Shown in pieces: positions 27,563 to 36,596 of a stretch of DNA of 64,000 bases (its first letter is position 1; every line of letters begins with the position of its first letter). Made by a program: the position numbers and the translations under genes. Under the pieces are notes generated by a model that saw only the letters and a program-made list of their open reading frames with translations, ran no database searches and had not been told where the DNA came from. The stretch is from Caballeronia sp. GAFFF1 (lineage in GTDB: Bacteria > Pseudomonadota > Gammaproteobacteria > Burkholderiales > Burkholderiaceae): positions 124,001 to 188,000 of the forward strand of contig NZ_JALQEM010000019.1 of NCBI RefSeq assembly GCF_023630705.1, in the 5' to 3' direction.

Positions 27563-28444
27563 TCAGCGCGCCGCGGGCAGAAACCGCTGCACGAGCCGTC
27601 CGCCGAACACGTTCACCGCCAGCCCCGCCATGACGAGCGCCGCGCCCGCCAGCTGCGTGCCGTTCAACGCCTCGCCGAGAAACACCGCGGCCGACGCCAG
27701 CCCAATTACCGGCACCAGCAGCGAGAACGGCGCGACCTGCGCCGCCGGATACCGCGCGAGCAGCTTGCCCCACAGGCTGTAGCCGACGATGGTCGCGATA
27801 AACGAGAGATAGCAGACCGCGAGCACCGATACCATCGGAATGGCCGCGAGGCTCGATTCGATACGCGCCGGTCCTTCGAAGATCAGCGACAGCACGAGAA
27901 ACGGAATCGGCGGAATGAGGCTCGCCCACACGACGAGCGAAAGCAGATCGACCTTGCCCATGCGCTTGGTCGCGACGTTGCCGAGCGCCCACATGGCGGA
28001 CGCGCCGAGCGTGAAGAGAAAGCCGGTGAGCGTCATCGCGTGGCCGCCGCGCATGCCGATCAGCGCGAGACCGGCCGCCGCGATAAGCAAGCCCATGACG
28101 TTCGCTGCGCGAATGCGCTCGCCAAGGAACATCGCGGCGAAGATCAGCGTGAAGAACGCCTGCGCCTGAAGCACGAGCGACGCGAGACCTGCCGGCATCC
28201 CGACATACATGCCGTAGAAAAGCAGCGCGAACTGCCCGAGCGAAATGGTGAGGCCGTACGCGAACAGCCAGCGCAGCGGAATCTGCGGGCGCTTGACGAA
28301 GAACACGGGCGTCGCGGCGAGCGCGAAGCGCAGCGCGCCGAGCAGCATCGGCGGGACGCCATGCAGGCCGAGCTTGATGACGACGAAGTTCACGCCCCAA
28401 GCAAAAATAACCACCGTTGCTATCAGCAAATCCTTTGGCGACAT
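27563..28444 (-). CDS. EamA family (DMT) exporter
   Basis: The 293 aa product has ten predicted helices in two EamA repeats: VVIFAWGVNFVVIKLGLHG near the start, LGERI after the first repeat, and FLGEAL-GAALVMAGL at the end. It belongs to the drug/metabolite transporter superfamily and most resembles EamA-type amino-acid metabolite exporters. The substrate cannot be deduced. It is transcribed alone, convergent with amiC 79 bp away. Confidence 0.9.
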   Translation of the reverse strand: MSPKDLLIATVVIFAWGVNFVVIKLGLHGVPPMLLGALRFALAATPVFFVKRPQIPLRWLFAYGLTISLGQFALLFYGMYVGMPAGLASLVLQAQAFFTLIFAAMFLGERIRAANVMGLLIAAAGLALIGMRGGHAMTLTGFLFTLGASAMWALGNVATKRMGKVDLLSLVVWASLIPPIPFLVLSLIFEGPARIESSLAAIPMVSVLAVCYLSFIATIVGYSLWGKLLARYPAAQVAPFSLLVPVIGLASAAVFLGEALNGTQLAGAALVMAGLAVNVFGGRLVQRFLPAAR

Positions 28445-28562
28445 CGCCGCTCCCCTGTTCCGTGCGCGCTATGCGAGCGATCGGACGAGTGTAGCGAAGC
28501 GAACCAGCGAAGGATTGTGAAAAACTGCGCTCAACGTGGTTTTAGGGAACGCCCATGCCAAA

Positions 28563-28596
28563 AGCGCCCGGGCCCGCTTTCGGGGGCGCGGGCGCT
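28563..28596 (-). terminator. Probable terminator of the small secreted protein gene
   Basis: An 8-bp perfect outer stem (28563-28570 with 28589-28596), with a GC-rich inner part, is followed by TTTT on the minus strand, 33 bp after the stop codon of the gene at 28629-28922. Confidence 0.6.
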
Positions 28597-28628
28597 CGGG
28601 CGCGTTAGAAAGACCTCTGCCTGCCTGA

Positions 28629-28922
28629 TTACTTGCTCTGGCCGGATTCCGCAGCCGCGTTGTTGCCCGTTTCGACGGCAGGCGTCTTCTTGGTGCCTGC
28701 CGACGCATGCCCCGAATGCCGGTGCGACTTGTGCTTCTTGGTCGTGGTCGTGCCCATGTCGGAGCCCGCGCCGGTCGATGCGTCGCCCTGCGCGGCCGCG
28801 CCCGAATTGCCGCCCATCGCGGCCGACGAGTTGCCCGACGAAGTCTGCGCAAACGCGCCGGTAGCGGCAGTGGCACTGAAAAGGCCCGCGGCGATGGCGA
28901 TCAACAGTTTGTTCTTGCTCAT
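28629..28922 (-). CDS. Small secreted protein, Gly/Ser/Thr-rich with a Lys/His cluster
   Basis: The 97 aa product has a clear signal peptide (KNKLLIAIAAGLFSATAATGAFA, cleavage after AFA-Q). The mature part is low complexity, rich in Ser, Gly, Ala and Asn, with a basic cluster TTTTKKHKSHRHSGH in the middle. No Cys is present. It resembles small periplasmic proteins such as acid-shock-type proteins only in composition. No family is recognised. It is transcribed alone, and a Shine-Dalgarno AGGAGAG lies upstream of the ATG at 28922. Confidence 0.75.
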   Translation of the reverse strand: MSKNKLLIAIAAGLFSATAATGAFAQTSSGNSSAAMGGNSGAAAQGDASTGAGSDMGTTTTKKHKSHRHSGHASAGTKKTPAVETGNNAAAESGQSK

Positions 28923-29118
28923 TGTTTCCCTCTCCTATCAAGAGTGCGCAAAGCTGCACGCATGCTTCAAAATGCGCGGCCGGTCGCGACCGCACGGAAC
29001 GGTGAAGGGTAGCGCGCGCGCCCGAACCGCCGGACGAGCGCCTGTCTGCGGCCGCCGGTAGAATCGGCGGTTCTGGTGCGCCATTCCGACGCCCGCCTCT
29101 ACCTTCCGGTGACCTGCC

Positions 29119-30018
29119 ATGTCCTCGACGATCCGCGCGCAGTTGAAACCTCATCAACACGACGTCGGCGGCCTCATGGTGAGGCGCGTCCTTCCCGCGC
29201 TCGCCGCACGCACCGTCGGACCCTTCATATTTTTCGACCATATCGGACCCGCAACCCTCGTGCCCGGCAAGGGCCTCGACGTGCGTCCGCATCCGCATAT
29301 CGGACTCGCGACGGTCACGTATCTGTTCGACGGCGCGATCATGCACCGCGATAGCGTCGGTTCAGTGCAGAAAATCGTTCCCGGCGACGTGAACTGGATG
29401 ACCGCCGGGCGCGGCATCGTGCATTCCGAGCGCACGCCCGACGAAGAGCGCGCCGCCGGCCAGACGATGCACGGCATCCAGACATGGGTGGCGCTGCCGG
29501 TGGCGAGCGAAGAAGTCGAGCCGTCGTTCCAGCATCACGCCGCGGCGACGCTGCCGCAGATCGAGCGCGCGGGCGTCACGCTGCGCGTGATCGCGGGCAC
29601 GGCGTTCGGCGCGACTGCCCCGACCCGCACGTTCTCGCCGACGCTCTACGTCGCGGCGCACTTCGCGGCTGGCAGCGAACTCACGCTCGATACGGAGCAC
29701 GAGGAACGCGGCGTGTATCTCGTCGATGGCGACCTTACGATAGACGGCGAAAGCCTGCCCGCGCAGCAGATGGCGGTGCTGACGCCGGGCGTCGCGGCAA
29801 AGCTCGCGAGCGCGAACGGCGCGGTCGGGATGCTGCTCGGCGGCGCGCCGCTCGACGGCGCGCGCTTCATCGAATGGAACTTCGTGTCCAGTTCGCGGGA
29901 CAAGATAGAAGCGGCGAAGCGCGCGTGGAGCGAGCAGCGCATGGGCCAGGTGCCGGGCGAAAGCGAATTCATCCCGCTGCCGCCGCCGCGCCGCGAAGAG
30001 CGCGCGCCGGAGGCATGA
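29119..30018 (+). CDS. Pirin family protein
   Basis: The 299 aa bicupin protein has the pirin metal-binding motif RPHPHIGLATVTYLFDG and the second HxE set in AGRGIVHSERTPDE. The first block (GGLMVRRVLP, VGPFIFFDHIGPA) and the C-terminal cupin (RFIEWNFVSSSRDKI) are typical. Bacterial pirins can act as quercetin dioxygenases or bind other enzymes; the function here is open. It is transcribed alone. Confidence 0.92.
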   Translation: MSSTIRAQLKPHQHDVGGLMVRRVLPALAARTVGPFIFFDHIGPATLVPGKGLDVRPHPHIGLATVTYLFDGAIMHRDSVGSVQKIVPGDVNWMTAGRGIVHSERTPDEERAAGQTMHGIQTWVALPVASEEVEPSFQHHAAATLPQIERAGVTLRVIAGTAFGATAPTRTFSPTLYVAAHFAAGSELTLDTEHEERGVYLVDGDLTIDGESLPAQQMAVLTPGVAAKLASANGAVGMLLGGAPLDGARFIEWNFVSSSRDKIEAAKRAWSEQRMGQVPGESEFIPLPPPRREERAPEA

Positions 30019-30112
30019 GACCTGCGGCACGCGACCGCGAGAAGCATTGAGACACACGCGGATCGTCCCCATCTGACATTTCAGGATAGCTCGCAAGTTT
30101 GAGGAGAAACGC

Positions 30113-30961
30113 ATGGAAACGACTCTTGCCACATTCGAGAACGACGTCATCAACGCGTCGATGCTCGCCCCTGTGCTCGTCGACTTCTGGGCGCCGTGGT
30201 GCGGCCCGTGCAAGACGCTAGGCCCGATGCTCGAACGGCTCGAAGCGGAAGCCGGCGGCGCGTGGAAGCTCGTCAAGGTGAACGTCGACGAGAATCAGGA
30301 ACTCGCGCAGCACTTTCAGGTGCGCAGCATTCCGCATGTGATCGCGTTCGCGGAGGGCCGGCCGATCGACCAGTTCATCGGCGTACTGCCCGAAGGCCAG
30401 TTGCGCGCTTTTCTCGACAAGCTCGTGCCCGGCGGCGCCGACACCGAACGCCGCGCCGCGCATAACGCGTGGGCGCTCGGCAATCGCAAGGAAGCGATCG
30501 ACCGCATCAAGGCCGCGCTCGCGCTCGATCCCGGCTACGACGAGGCGCGGCTCGACCTGATCGAGTGGCTGCTGGCGGAACGGCGCATCGAGGACGCGAA
30601 GGCCGAGGACAAGCTGCTTTCGCCGAAGACGACGCAAGGCATCGACGCGCGCTACAACGCGCTGAAGACCGAGATCGATGCCGCCGAAGCCGCCGCCGCG
30701 CTGCCGCCCGCCGACGCGCTGATCGACGCGGTGAACGCGAACCCTGACGATCTCGAGGCGCGTTTTGCGCTCGCGAACCGCCTGATCGCCGGTCGCGACT
30801 ATGGCGGCGCGCTGGAGCACTTGCTCGCGATCGTCGAGCGCGACCGCAGTTTCATGGACGACGTCGGCCGCAAGACGATGCTCTCCGTGTTCGAGCTCGC
30901 GTCGAATCAGCCGGATCTCGTGTCGTTCTGGCGACGCAGGTTGAGCGCGGCGATGAACTGA
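30113..30961 (+). CDS. Thioredoxin-TPR protein CnoX/YbbN-like
   Basis: The 282 aa product joins an N-terminal thioredoxin domain with an intact WCGPC active site (about residues 28-32) to a C-terminal TPR-like region (ERRAAHNAWALGNRKEAIDRIKAAL, later ALEHLLAIVERD). This is the CnoX/YbbN layout, a holdase and redox helper for GroEL/DnaK. Both active-site Cys are present, whereas the E. coli protein has lost one, so redox activity is expected. It has its own terminator. Confidence 0.92.
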   Translation: METTLATFENDVINASMLAPVLVDFWAPWCGPCKTLGPMLERLEAEAGGAWKLVKVNVDENQELAQHFQVRSIPHVIAFAEGRPIDQFIGVLPEGQLRAFLDKLVPGGADTERRAAHNAWALGNRKEAIDRIKAALALDPGYDEARLDLIEWLLAERRIEDAKAEDKLLSPKTTQGIDARYNALKTEIDAAEAAAALPPADALIDAVNANPDDLEARFALANRLIAGRDYGGALEHLLAIVERDRSFMDDVGRKTMLSVFELASNQPDLVSFWRRRLSAAMN

Positions 30962-30980
30962 AACAGCGAAGCAGGAAGAC

Positions 30981-31020
30981 ACAACGGCCAGCCACAAAAC
31001 GGCTGGCCGTTGTTGTTTGT
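30981..31020. terminator. Strong hairpin terminator between cnoX-like gene and tcdA
   Basis: A 13-bp perfect stem (30981-30993 with 31001-31013, 7-nt loop) is followed by a T-rich tail on the plus strand, in the 63-bp gap between convergent genes. Confidence 0.88.
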
Positions 31021-31024
31021 TCGA

Positions 31025-31864
31025 TCAGGAACGCTTCGCCAGTTCGCGCAGCACGAACGCCGCCGCCGCAAAACCGAAGCTCGCCGTCACGCACACGCTC
31101 GATCCGAAGCCCGCGCAATTGAGACCGACCGGACCTGCATAGCCCGAAGCCGTTTCGAGATGCTCCGCGCCCTCGCTGATGTCGCACGCCGGCGAATCGG
31201 GGTAAATGAGCGGCTCGTCGGAATACACCGCGCTCACCCTGAAACGCGCTTTCGGTCCGCGCGGAAAGCCGTGCTGCTTGCGCAACTGGCCGCGGACCTT
31301 GGAAAGCAGCGGGTCCTGAATGGTGAGCGCGAGATCGTCGATGCGGATGCGCGTCGGATCGAGCTGCCCGCCCGCGCCGCCCACCGTGATGAGCGGCTGC
31401 TTGCGCGCGACGCACCACGCGATCAGCGCGGTTTTGGTGCGCACGCTGTCGATCGCATCCACCACGAAGTCGAAGCCGCCGCCGAGCGTCGCGTCGAAAT
31501 TGCCCGGCTCCACGAAGTCTTCGATCTGCCGGACGTCGCACGCCGGATCGATGAGCTTGATGCGCTCGGCCATCGCGGTGACTTTCGCCTTGCCGTAGTT
31601 GCCGTCGAGCGCGTGAATCTGGCGGTTGGTGTTGCTCTCCGCGACGTTGTCGAGATCGATGAGCGTCAGCGTGCCGACCGCGCTGCGCGCCAGCGCTTCC
31701 GCGACCCACGAGCCGACGCCGCCAATGCCGATCACCGCGACATGCGCGCGCTCGAACGCCGCGAGCGCGCTCGGGCCATAGAGACGCGCGATGCCGCCGA
31801 AGCGCCGTTCGCGGTCGACGGTGTCTTCAACGGGAAGCGTGGCGGTGGCATCGGATGGGGTCAT
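31025..31864 (-). CDS. tcdA: tRNA threonylcarbamoyladenosine dehydratase TcdA (CsdL)
   Basis: The product is 279 aa from the ATG at 31864; the 18-residue upstream extension is unlikely. It is an E1-like adenylating enzyme with the GxGGVGSW nucleotide-binding motif, LIDLDNVAESNTNRQIHAL, and VVDAIDSVRTKTALIAWC. It dehydrates t6A to cyclic ct6A on tRNA. It is a second t6A-pathway gene in the window besides tsaE, but they are 5 kb apart. Confidence 0.94.
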   Translation of the reverse strand: MTPSDATATLPVEDTVDRERRFGGIARLYGPSALAAFERAHVAVIGIGGVGSWVAEALARSAVGTLTLIDLDNVAESNTNRQIHALDGNYGKAKVTAMAERIKLIDPACDVRQIEDFVEPGNFDATLGGGFDFVVDAIDSVRTKTALIAWCVARKQPLITVGGAGGQLDPTRIRIDDLALTIQDPLLSKVRGQLRKQHGFPRGPKARFRVSAVYSDEPLIYPDSPACDISEGAEHLETASGYAGPVGLNCAGFGSSVCVTASFGFAAAAFVLRELAKRS

Positions 31865-32153
31865 GGCGCTCGGGGCAGATGGAAACGAAGCGGCTTGCCG
31901 GCGAGCACCGCGCGACAAGGCTTACGCGCGGCTGTCGGTTGCACAAAAGTTGGCAGTCCCTTCATGCAAAATCCGGCTGAATTGCGTATTCTGCCTTATC
32001 GAAACGGAAGGCGTGATAGGCGCGCCGCATCTTCGCATGATCGCGTGACGGTAAAAGCGGCGGCTTTGACGCGCGTCATTGCGCGAATTTCGTAATCAGG
32101 GCAAGAACGTTTCACCTTGGCTATACTGACGCGACTGTAGCGTTCGCATAAAA

Positions 32154-32795
32154 ATGACGACCCTCGCAGACCTTCGTAAAAACTATTCGCGCGGCGCGCT
32201 CGACGCCGCCGACATCGATCCGAACCCCGTGCGCCAGTTCGAGGCGTGGTTCGCCCAGGCGCTCGACGCCAAGCTGCCCGAACCCAACGCGATGACGCTC
32301 GCGACCGTGAACGCAGAGGGCCGTCCGTCGGCGCGCATCGTTCTCATCAAGGGTGTCGACGAACGCGGGTTCGTGTTCTTCACCAATTACGAAAGCCGCA
32401 AAGGGCGCGAGTTGGCCGCCAATCCGGCGGCGAGCCTGCTCTTTCACTGGATCGAACTGGAGCGTCAGGTACGCATCGAAGGCACGGTCGTCAAGACGAG
32501 CGACGAGGAAAGCGACGCCTACTACGCCTCGCGTCCGCTCGGCTCGCGCATCGGCGCGTGGGCCTCGGACCAGAGCCGTCCGCTCGCGAGCCGCGAGGCG
32601 CTCGAAGCGCGCGAACGCGAGATGATGGCGAAATTCGGCGACGCGCCGCCGCGCCCGCCGCATTGGGGCGGCTACCGGCTCGTGCCGGAAACCATCGAGT
32701 TCTGGCAAGGCCGGCCGTCGCGGCTGCACGATCGCATGGTTTATACGCGCGAAGGCGGCGACGCGCCGTGGCGCATCATGCGGCTCGCGCCGTAA
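32154..32795 (+). CDS. pdxH: Pyridoxamine 5'-phosphate oxidase
   Basis: The 213 aa product has family-typical sequence throughout: [41 protein letters not shown], then [27 protein letters not shown] and the C-terminal [13 protein letters not shown]. It oxidises PNP/PMP to PLP with FMN. It is transcribed alone; a TATACT -10-like box lies at about 32121, without a clear -35. Confidence 0.96.
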   Translation: MTTLADLRKNYSRGALDAADIDPNPVRQFEAWFAQALDAKLPEPNAMTLATVNAEGRPSARIVLIKGVDERGFVFFTNYESRKGRELAANPAASLLFHWIELERQVRIEGTVVKTSDEESDAYYASRPLGSRIGAWASDQSRPLASREALEAREREMMAKFGDAPPRPPHWGGYRLVPETIEFWQGRPSRLHDRMVYTREGGDAPWRIMRLAP

Positions 32796-32962
32796 AGAGC
32801 CCCACGCTTCGCGCACTACGACACACGCACTATTTGTAAGCACAACGTAAAGCGAGCCGTGCTCACGCGGCGCGCAGACAATAAGCCGGCGCAGCAACAC
32901 GGCAGACGAACATGAAGGCTTCACGCCTTCCACCTTGATTTTCTTAGCGCGGAGAAACAAGC

Positions 32963-34177
32963 ATGTTCTGGGAGAAGAAGCTGACGCAGTGGGTCGAGGA
33001 AGTCCGCGAGCAGGCCAACTTGCCCGCGCGCCTCGTGCTGTGGGACGGACAGCAACACGACTTCGGCCGCTTTGCCGCGCCTGCCGTGACGCTGCATGTG
33101 AAAAGCGCGACCGCGCTGCCGTATCTGCTGGAGCCGAGCCTCGACAATCTGGGCGAGGCGTATGTCAAAGGCAAGATCGATATCGAGGGCAAGCTCTCGG
33201 ACATCATCAACATCGGCTATTCGCTCGCGAGAAGCACCGTGACGAATGCGAGCAAGCTCGCCCGCGTGCGACGCTACTTCAATCACTCGAAGGCGTCGGA
33301 CAAAAAGGCTATCCAGTATCACTACGACGTATCGAACGAGTTCTATCAGCTCTGGCTCGACAAGAACATGGTGTATTCCTGCGCGTACTTCGAGAACGGC
33401 GACGAAGACCTCGACACCGCGCAGATCAAGAAAATCGACCACATTCTCACGAAGATTCAGGTGCAGCCGGGGCATCGGCTGCTCGATATCGGCTGCGGCT
33501 GGGGCGCGCTCGTCATTCGCGCGGCGCAGAAATTCGGCGCGAAGTGCGTGGGCATCACGCTGTCCGAGAACCAGTTCAAGCTCGCCACACAGCGCGTGAA
33601 GGGCGCCGGTCTCGAAGGCCAGATCGAGATCCGCCTGCAAGACTATCGCGACGTGGAAGGCCAGTTCGACCGCATCACGAGCGTCGGCATGTTCGAGCAC
33701 GTCGGGCGCAAGAATCTGGCGGGCTACTTCGCGAAGATGCGTGAACTGCTCGTCGATGACGGCATCGCGATGAACCACGGCATCACGTCGTCGGATGCGG
33801 ATAGCGGCGAGACGTCGCTCGGCGGCGGCGAGTTCATCGACAAATACGTGTTTCCGGACGGCGAGCTGCCGCATATCAGCCTCGCGCTGGAGAGCATGCA
33901 GCGCGGCGGGCTGGAAGCGGTCGATGTCGAAAGCCTGCGCCGCCATTACGCGCGTACGCTCGATATCTGGGCCGAGCGCTTCGAGGCGCACGCCGAAGAA
34001 GCGCGCAAGCTGGTGGACGACGAGAAGTTCCGCATCTGGCGCGTGTATCTAGCCGGTTGCGCGTACGCGTTCGAGAACGACGACGTGTCGCTCTATCAGG
34101 TGATCTGCCGCAAGGCGGGGCGCAGCGCGAAGACACTGCCGTGGTCGCGGCGCTATATCTACGAGAAGCCGCTCTGA
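32963..34177 (+). CDS. cfa: Cyclopropane-fatty-acyl-phospholipid synthase
   Basis: The 404 aa product has an N-terminal lipid-binding domain and a SAM methyltransferase domain. Visible motifs are IQYHYDVSNEFYQLWLDKNMVYSCAYF, the SAM motif LLDIGCGWGALVIRAA, TLSENQ and EHVGRKNLAGYF. The active-site Cys is in SCAYF. It methylenates unsaturated fatty-acid chains of membrane phospholipids. GGAG lies before the ATG. The DUF72 gene downstream may overlap its end. Confidence 0.95.
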   Translation: MFWEKKLTQWVEEVREQANLPARLVLWDGQQHDFGRFAAPAVTLHVKSATALPYLLEPSLDNLGEAYVKGKIDIEGKLSDIINIGYSLARSTVTNASKLARVRRYFNHSKASDKKAIQYHYDVSNEFYQLWLDKNMVYSCAYFENGDEDLDTAQIKKIDHILTKIQVQPGHRLLDIGCGWGALVIRAAQKFGAKCVGITLSENQFKLATQRVKGAGLEGQIEIRLQDYRDVEGQFDRITSVGMFEHVGRKNLAGYFAKMRELLVDDGIAMNHGITSSDADSGETSLGGGEFIDKYVFPDGELPHISLALESMQRGGLEAVDVESLRRHYARTLDIWAERFEAHAEEARKLVDDEKFRIWRVYLAGCAYAFENDDVSLYQVICRKAGRSAKTLPWSRRYIYEKPL

Positions 34178-35253
34178 GCCGGGAACCGTCCGCCATCGAA
34201 GCAGGCGCGGGCGACGACGAACAGTGCGATTTGTTCGGCGCGCCCGAGCCTGCTGTCGTTTCGAAGACGCGCGGCGTGCTGCCCGCGCCGTTTAACCGCG
34301 AACACGTAGCCATCGCGAAACGTCTGCCGGCGAACGTGCATCTCGGCACGTCGACGTGGTCGTTTCCGGGCTGGCAAGGCATCGTGTACGGCGACGCGTA
34401 CGCGAACACCACACTTTCGCGCGACGGCCTCGCCGCCTACGCCGCGCATCCGCTGTTGCGTGGCGTGTCCATCGACCGGTCGTTTTACGGGCCGGTTTCG
34501 GTCGCGCAATACGCGCGGTATGCGTCGCAGGTGCCGGCGAATTTCAGGTTTATCGTGAAGGCGCCCGCTTCGGTCACCGATGCTTTCATTCGCGGCGAAC
34601 GCGGATTGCCCGCCGCCGACAATCCCGCTTTCCTTAACGCGCAGATCGCCATCGACGAGTTCGTCGCGCCGTGCCTAAGCGGTCTCGGGGCGAAGACCGG
34701 CGCGCTCGTCTTCCAGTTCCCGCCGCTGCCGGACGCGATGATCGTGGAGCCGTCGCGCTTCGTCGAGCGGCTCGGGTCGTTCCTCGCCGCGTTGCCGCCG
34801 CTCGAAGGCGAAGCGTGTTACGCCGTCGAGTTGCGCGACGCGGTCATGCTGACGCCGCGCTTCATCCGCGCGCTGCGCGACGCGAACGTGCGCTACTGCA
34901 TCGGCGTGCATGCGCGCATGCCGGACGTGCGCCGTCAGGCGAAGGCGCTGGCGCTGCTGGATGAGGCAAAGATGGGACCGCTCGTCGTGCGCTGGAGTCT
35001 GCACAGCGGCTTTCGCTATGAACAGGCGAAGGCCAAGTACGAGCCGTTCGACAGAATCGTCGATGAAGACCGTGAGACGCGCGAGGCGCTCGCGGAACTG
35101 GCCGCGCGTTACGCCTTCGCGGGCCAGCCGGTGGTCATCGCGGTGAACAACAAGGCGGAAGGCTCCGCCCCGTTGACGTGCTTCGAACTGGCGCGCGGCA
35201 TCGCAGAGCGCTGCGAGCGCGCGCAGTCCGCCTTGCGCGCCGTTACGCCTTGA
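34141..35253 (+). CDS. DUF72 domain-containing protein
   Basis: The DUF72 TIM-barrel-like core is clear: LGTSTWSFPGWQGIVYG, SIDRSFYGPVS, FRFIVKAPASVTDAF, LVFQFPPLP, AVELRDAVMLTP, and VNNKAEGSAPLTCFELA. The N-terminal QCDLFG is also seen in family members, yet no ATG lies upstream of it in frame. The nearest plausible start is GTG at 34141, inside the 3' end of cfa, giving 370 aa. Function unknown. Its 3' end overlaps msrA by 11 bp. Confidence 0.85.
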   Translation: MVAALYLREAALSREPSAIEAGAGDDEQCDLFGAPEPAVVSKTRGVLPAPFNREHVAIAKRLPANVHLGTSTWSFPGWQGIVYGDAYANTTLSRDGLAAYAAHPLLRGVSIDRSFYGPVSVAQYARYASQVPANFRFIVKAPASVTDAFIRGERGLPAADNPAFLNAQIAIDEFVAPCLSGLGAKTGALVFQFPPLPDAMIVEPSRFVERLGSFLAALPPLEGEACYAVELRDAVMLTPRFIRALRDANVRYCIGVHARMPDVRRQAKALALLDEAKMGPLVVRWSLHSGFRYEQAKAKYEPFDRIVDEDRETREALAELAARYAFAGQPVVIAVNNKAEGSAPLTCFELARGIAERCERAQSALRAVTP

Positions 35254-35794
35254 GGCGATGCGCGAACTTCTTGCGAAACTTCGCGACCTTGGGACCGACG
35301 ACCGCCGCGCAATAACCCTGATTCGGATGCTGCGCGAAGAAGTTCTGGTGATACGCCTCGGCCGGATAGTAGTCGTCGCGTAGCGGCGTCACTTCGGTCA
35401 CGATCTTGCCGCCGTAGACGTCTTCGCGCTGCAGTTCCTCGATGACTTCCTGCGCGATCCAGCGCTGCTCATCCGAATGCGTGAACACGGCCGAGCGATA
35501 CTGCGTGCCGACGTCGTTGCCCTGACGGTTGAGCTGCGTCGGATCATGCGTCGCGAAGAAAATTTCGAGAATCTCGCGATAGCCGATAACCTCGGGATCG
35601 AACACGACCTTCACGACTTCCGCGTGCCCGGTATCGCCGTCGCACACCTGCTCGTACGACGGATTCGCCACCTGGCCGCCCGCGTAGCCGGATTCGACGG
35701 ACTGCACGCCTTCCACCGCCAGAAACACGGCTTCGGTGCACCAGAAACAACCGCCGCCGAGCGTCGCGGTTTCGAGTCTCGCTTGCTGGTTCAT
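35243..35794 (-). CDS. msrA: Peptide-methionine (S)-S-oxide reductase MsrA
   Basis: The product is 183 aa from the ATG at 35794. The catalytic GGGCFWCTEAVF motif near residue 15 is followed by GYAGG, GHAEVVKVVFDP, the FFATHDPTQLNRQGNDVGTQYRS block, and a C-terminal NQGYC resolving Cys. It repairs oxidised methionine. It is a single-domain enzyme without MsrB. Its stop codon overlaps the convergent DUF72 gene. Confidence 0.96.
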   Translation of the reverse strand: MNQQARLETATLGGGCFWCTEAVFLAVEGVQSVESGYAGGQVANPSYEQVCDGDTGHAEVVKVVFDPEVIGYREILEIFFATHDPTQLNRQGNDVGTQYRSAVFTHSDEQRWIAQEVIEELQREDVYGGKIVTEVTPLRDDYYPAEAYHQNFFAQHPNQGYCAAVVGPKVAKFRKKFAHRLKA

Positions 35795-36076
35795 GCCTGC
35801 TCCTCTCAAGTGCAGCGGCCACGCCGCGGACCATCCATATTGATGCGCGAAGCCGCTTATTCAATGCCGCCGAGCTTACCGGCTTTTGCAAAGCGGCGTT
35901 GCCCACATTGCCCGTACTGGCTTATGGCGGCTCGAAGCAGCCGATTCCGCTAGAATCGAGTCAATCTCCAGCTTTTACATGGCTTCAAGAAAGGTTCGTC
36001 CGACGCGAGCACGACACGCAGCACGACACTCGGCTTGTCTGGTGCTACAAGACCTATTCGACCGCCCACTTGCCCG

Positions 36077-36589
36077 ATGACACGCGCCAAATCTCCGAAC
36101 TTCGATCCCACCGCGTTTCGCGCCGCGCTCGGCCAGTTCGCGACGGGCGTCACCGTCATCACGACGCGCACGGATTCCGGCCAGTTGATCGGCATCACGG
36201 CGAGCTCGTTCAATTCCGTTTCGCTGGATCCGCCGCTCGTGCTGTGGAGTCTCGCGACGCGCTCGGCGTCGATGCCCGTGTTTCGCGCGAACAGTCACTA
36301 CGTCATTAACGTGCTGGCCGCTTCGCAACTGGACCTGTGCCGGCGCTTCGCGACGGTCAAGGGCGACCGCTTCGCGGGTGTCTCGCACGCGGCGGGCGAC
36401 AGCGGCATGCCGGTGCTGGACGGCGCGCTCGCCTGGTTCGAATGCCACAACCGCAGCCGCTACGACGAAGGCGATCACGTAATCTTCGTCGGCGAGGTGG
36501 AACGCTGCGGCGTGCGCGAAGACGCCTCGGAGATTGCGCCGCTCGTCTTTCAGGCGGGCGGCTTCCACTCGCTCGGGCCGCTGGAGTAA
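36077..36589 (+). CDS. Flavin reductase family protein
   Basis: The product is 170 aa from the ATG at 36077 (MTRAKSPNFDPTAFR); an upstream TTG at 36035 is less likely. The FMN-binding split-barrel motifs are clear: ALGQFATGVTVITTR, GITASSFNSVSLDPPLVLWSL, YVINVLAASQ and GDHVIFVGEVE. Such proteins supply reduced flavin to monooxygenases. No monooxygenase gene is adjacent, so the partner is unknown. It converges on kynR with a 7-bp gap. Confidence 0.88.
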   Translation: MTRAKSPNFDPTAFRAALGQFATGVTVITTRTDSGQLIGITASSFNSVSLDPPLVLWSLATRSASMPVFRANSHYVINVLAASQLDLCRRFATVKGDRFAGVSHAAGDSGMPVLDGALAWFECHNRSRYDEGDHVIFVGEVERCGVREDASEIAPLVFQAGGFHSLGPLE

Positions 36590-36596
36590 CGCCGGC

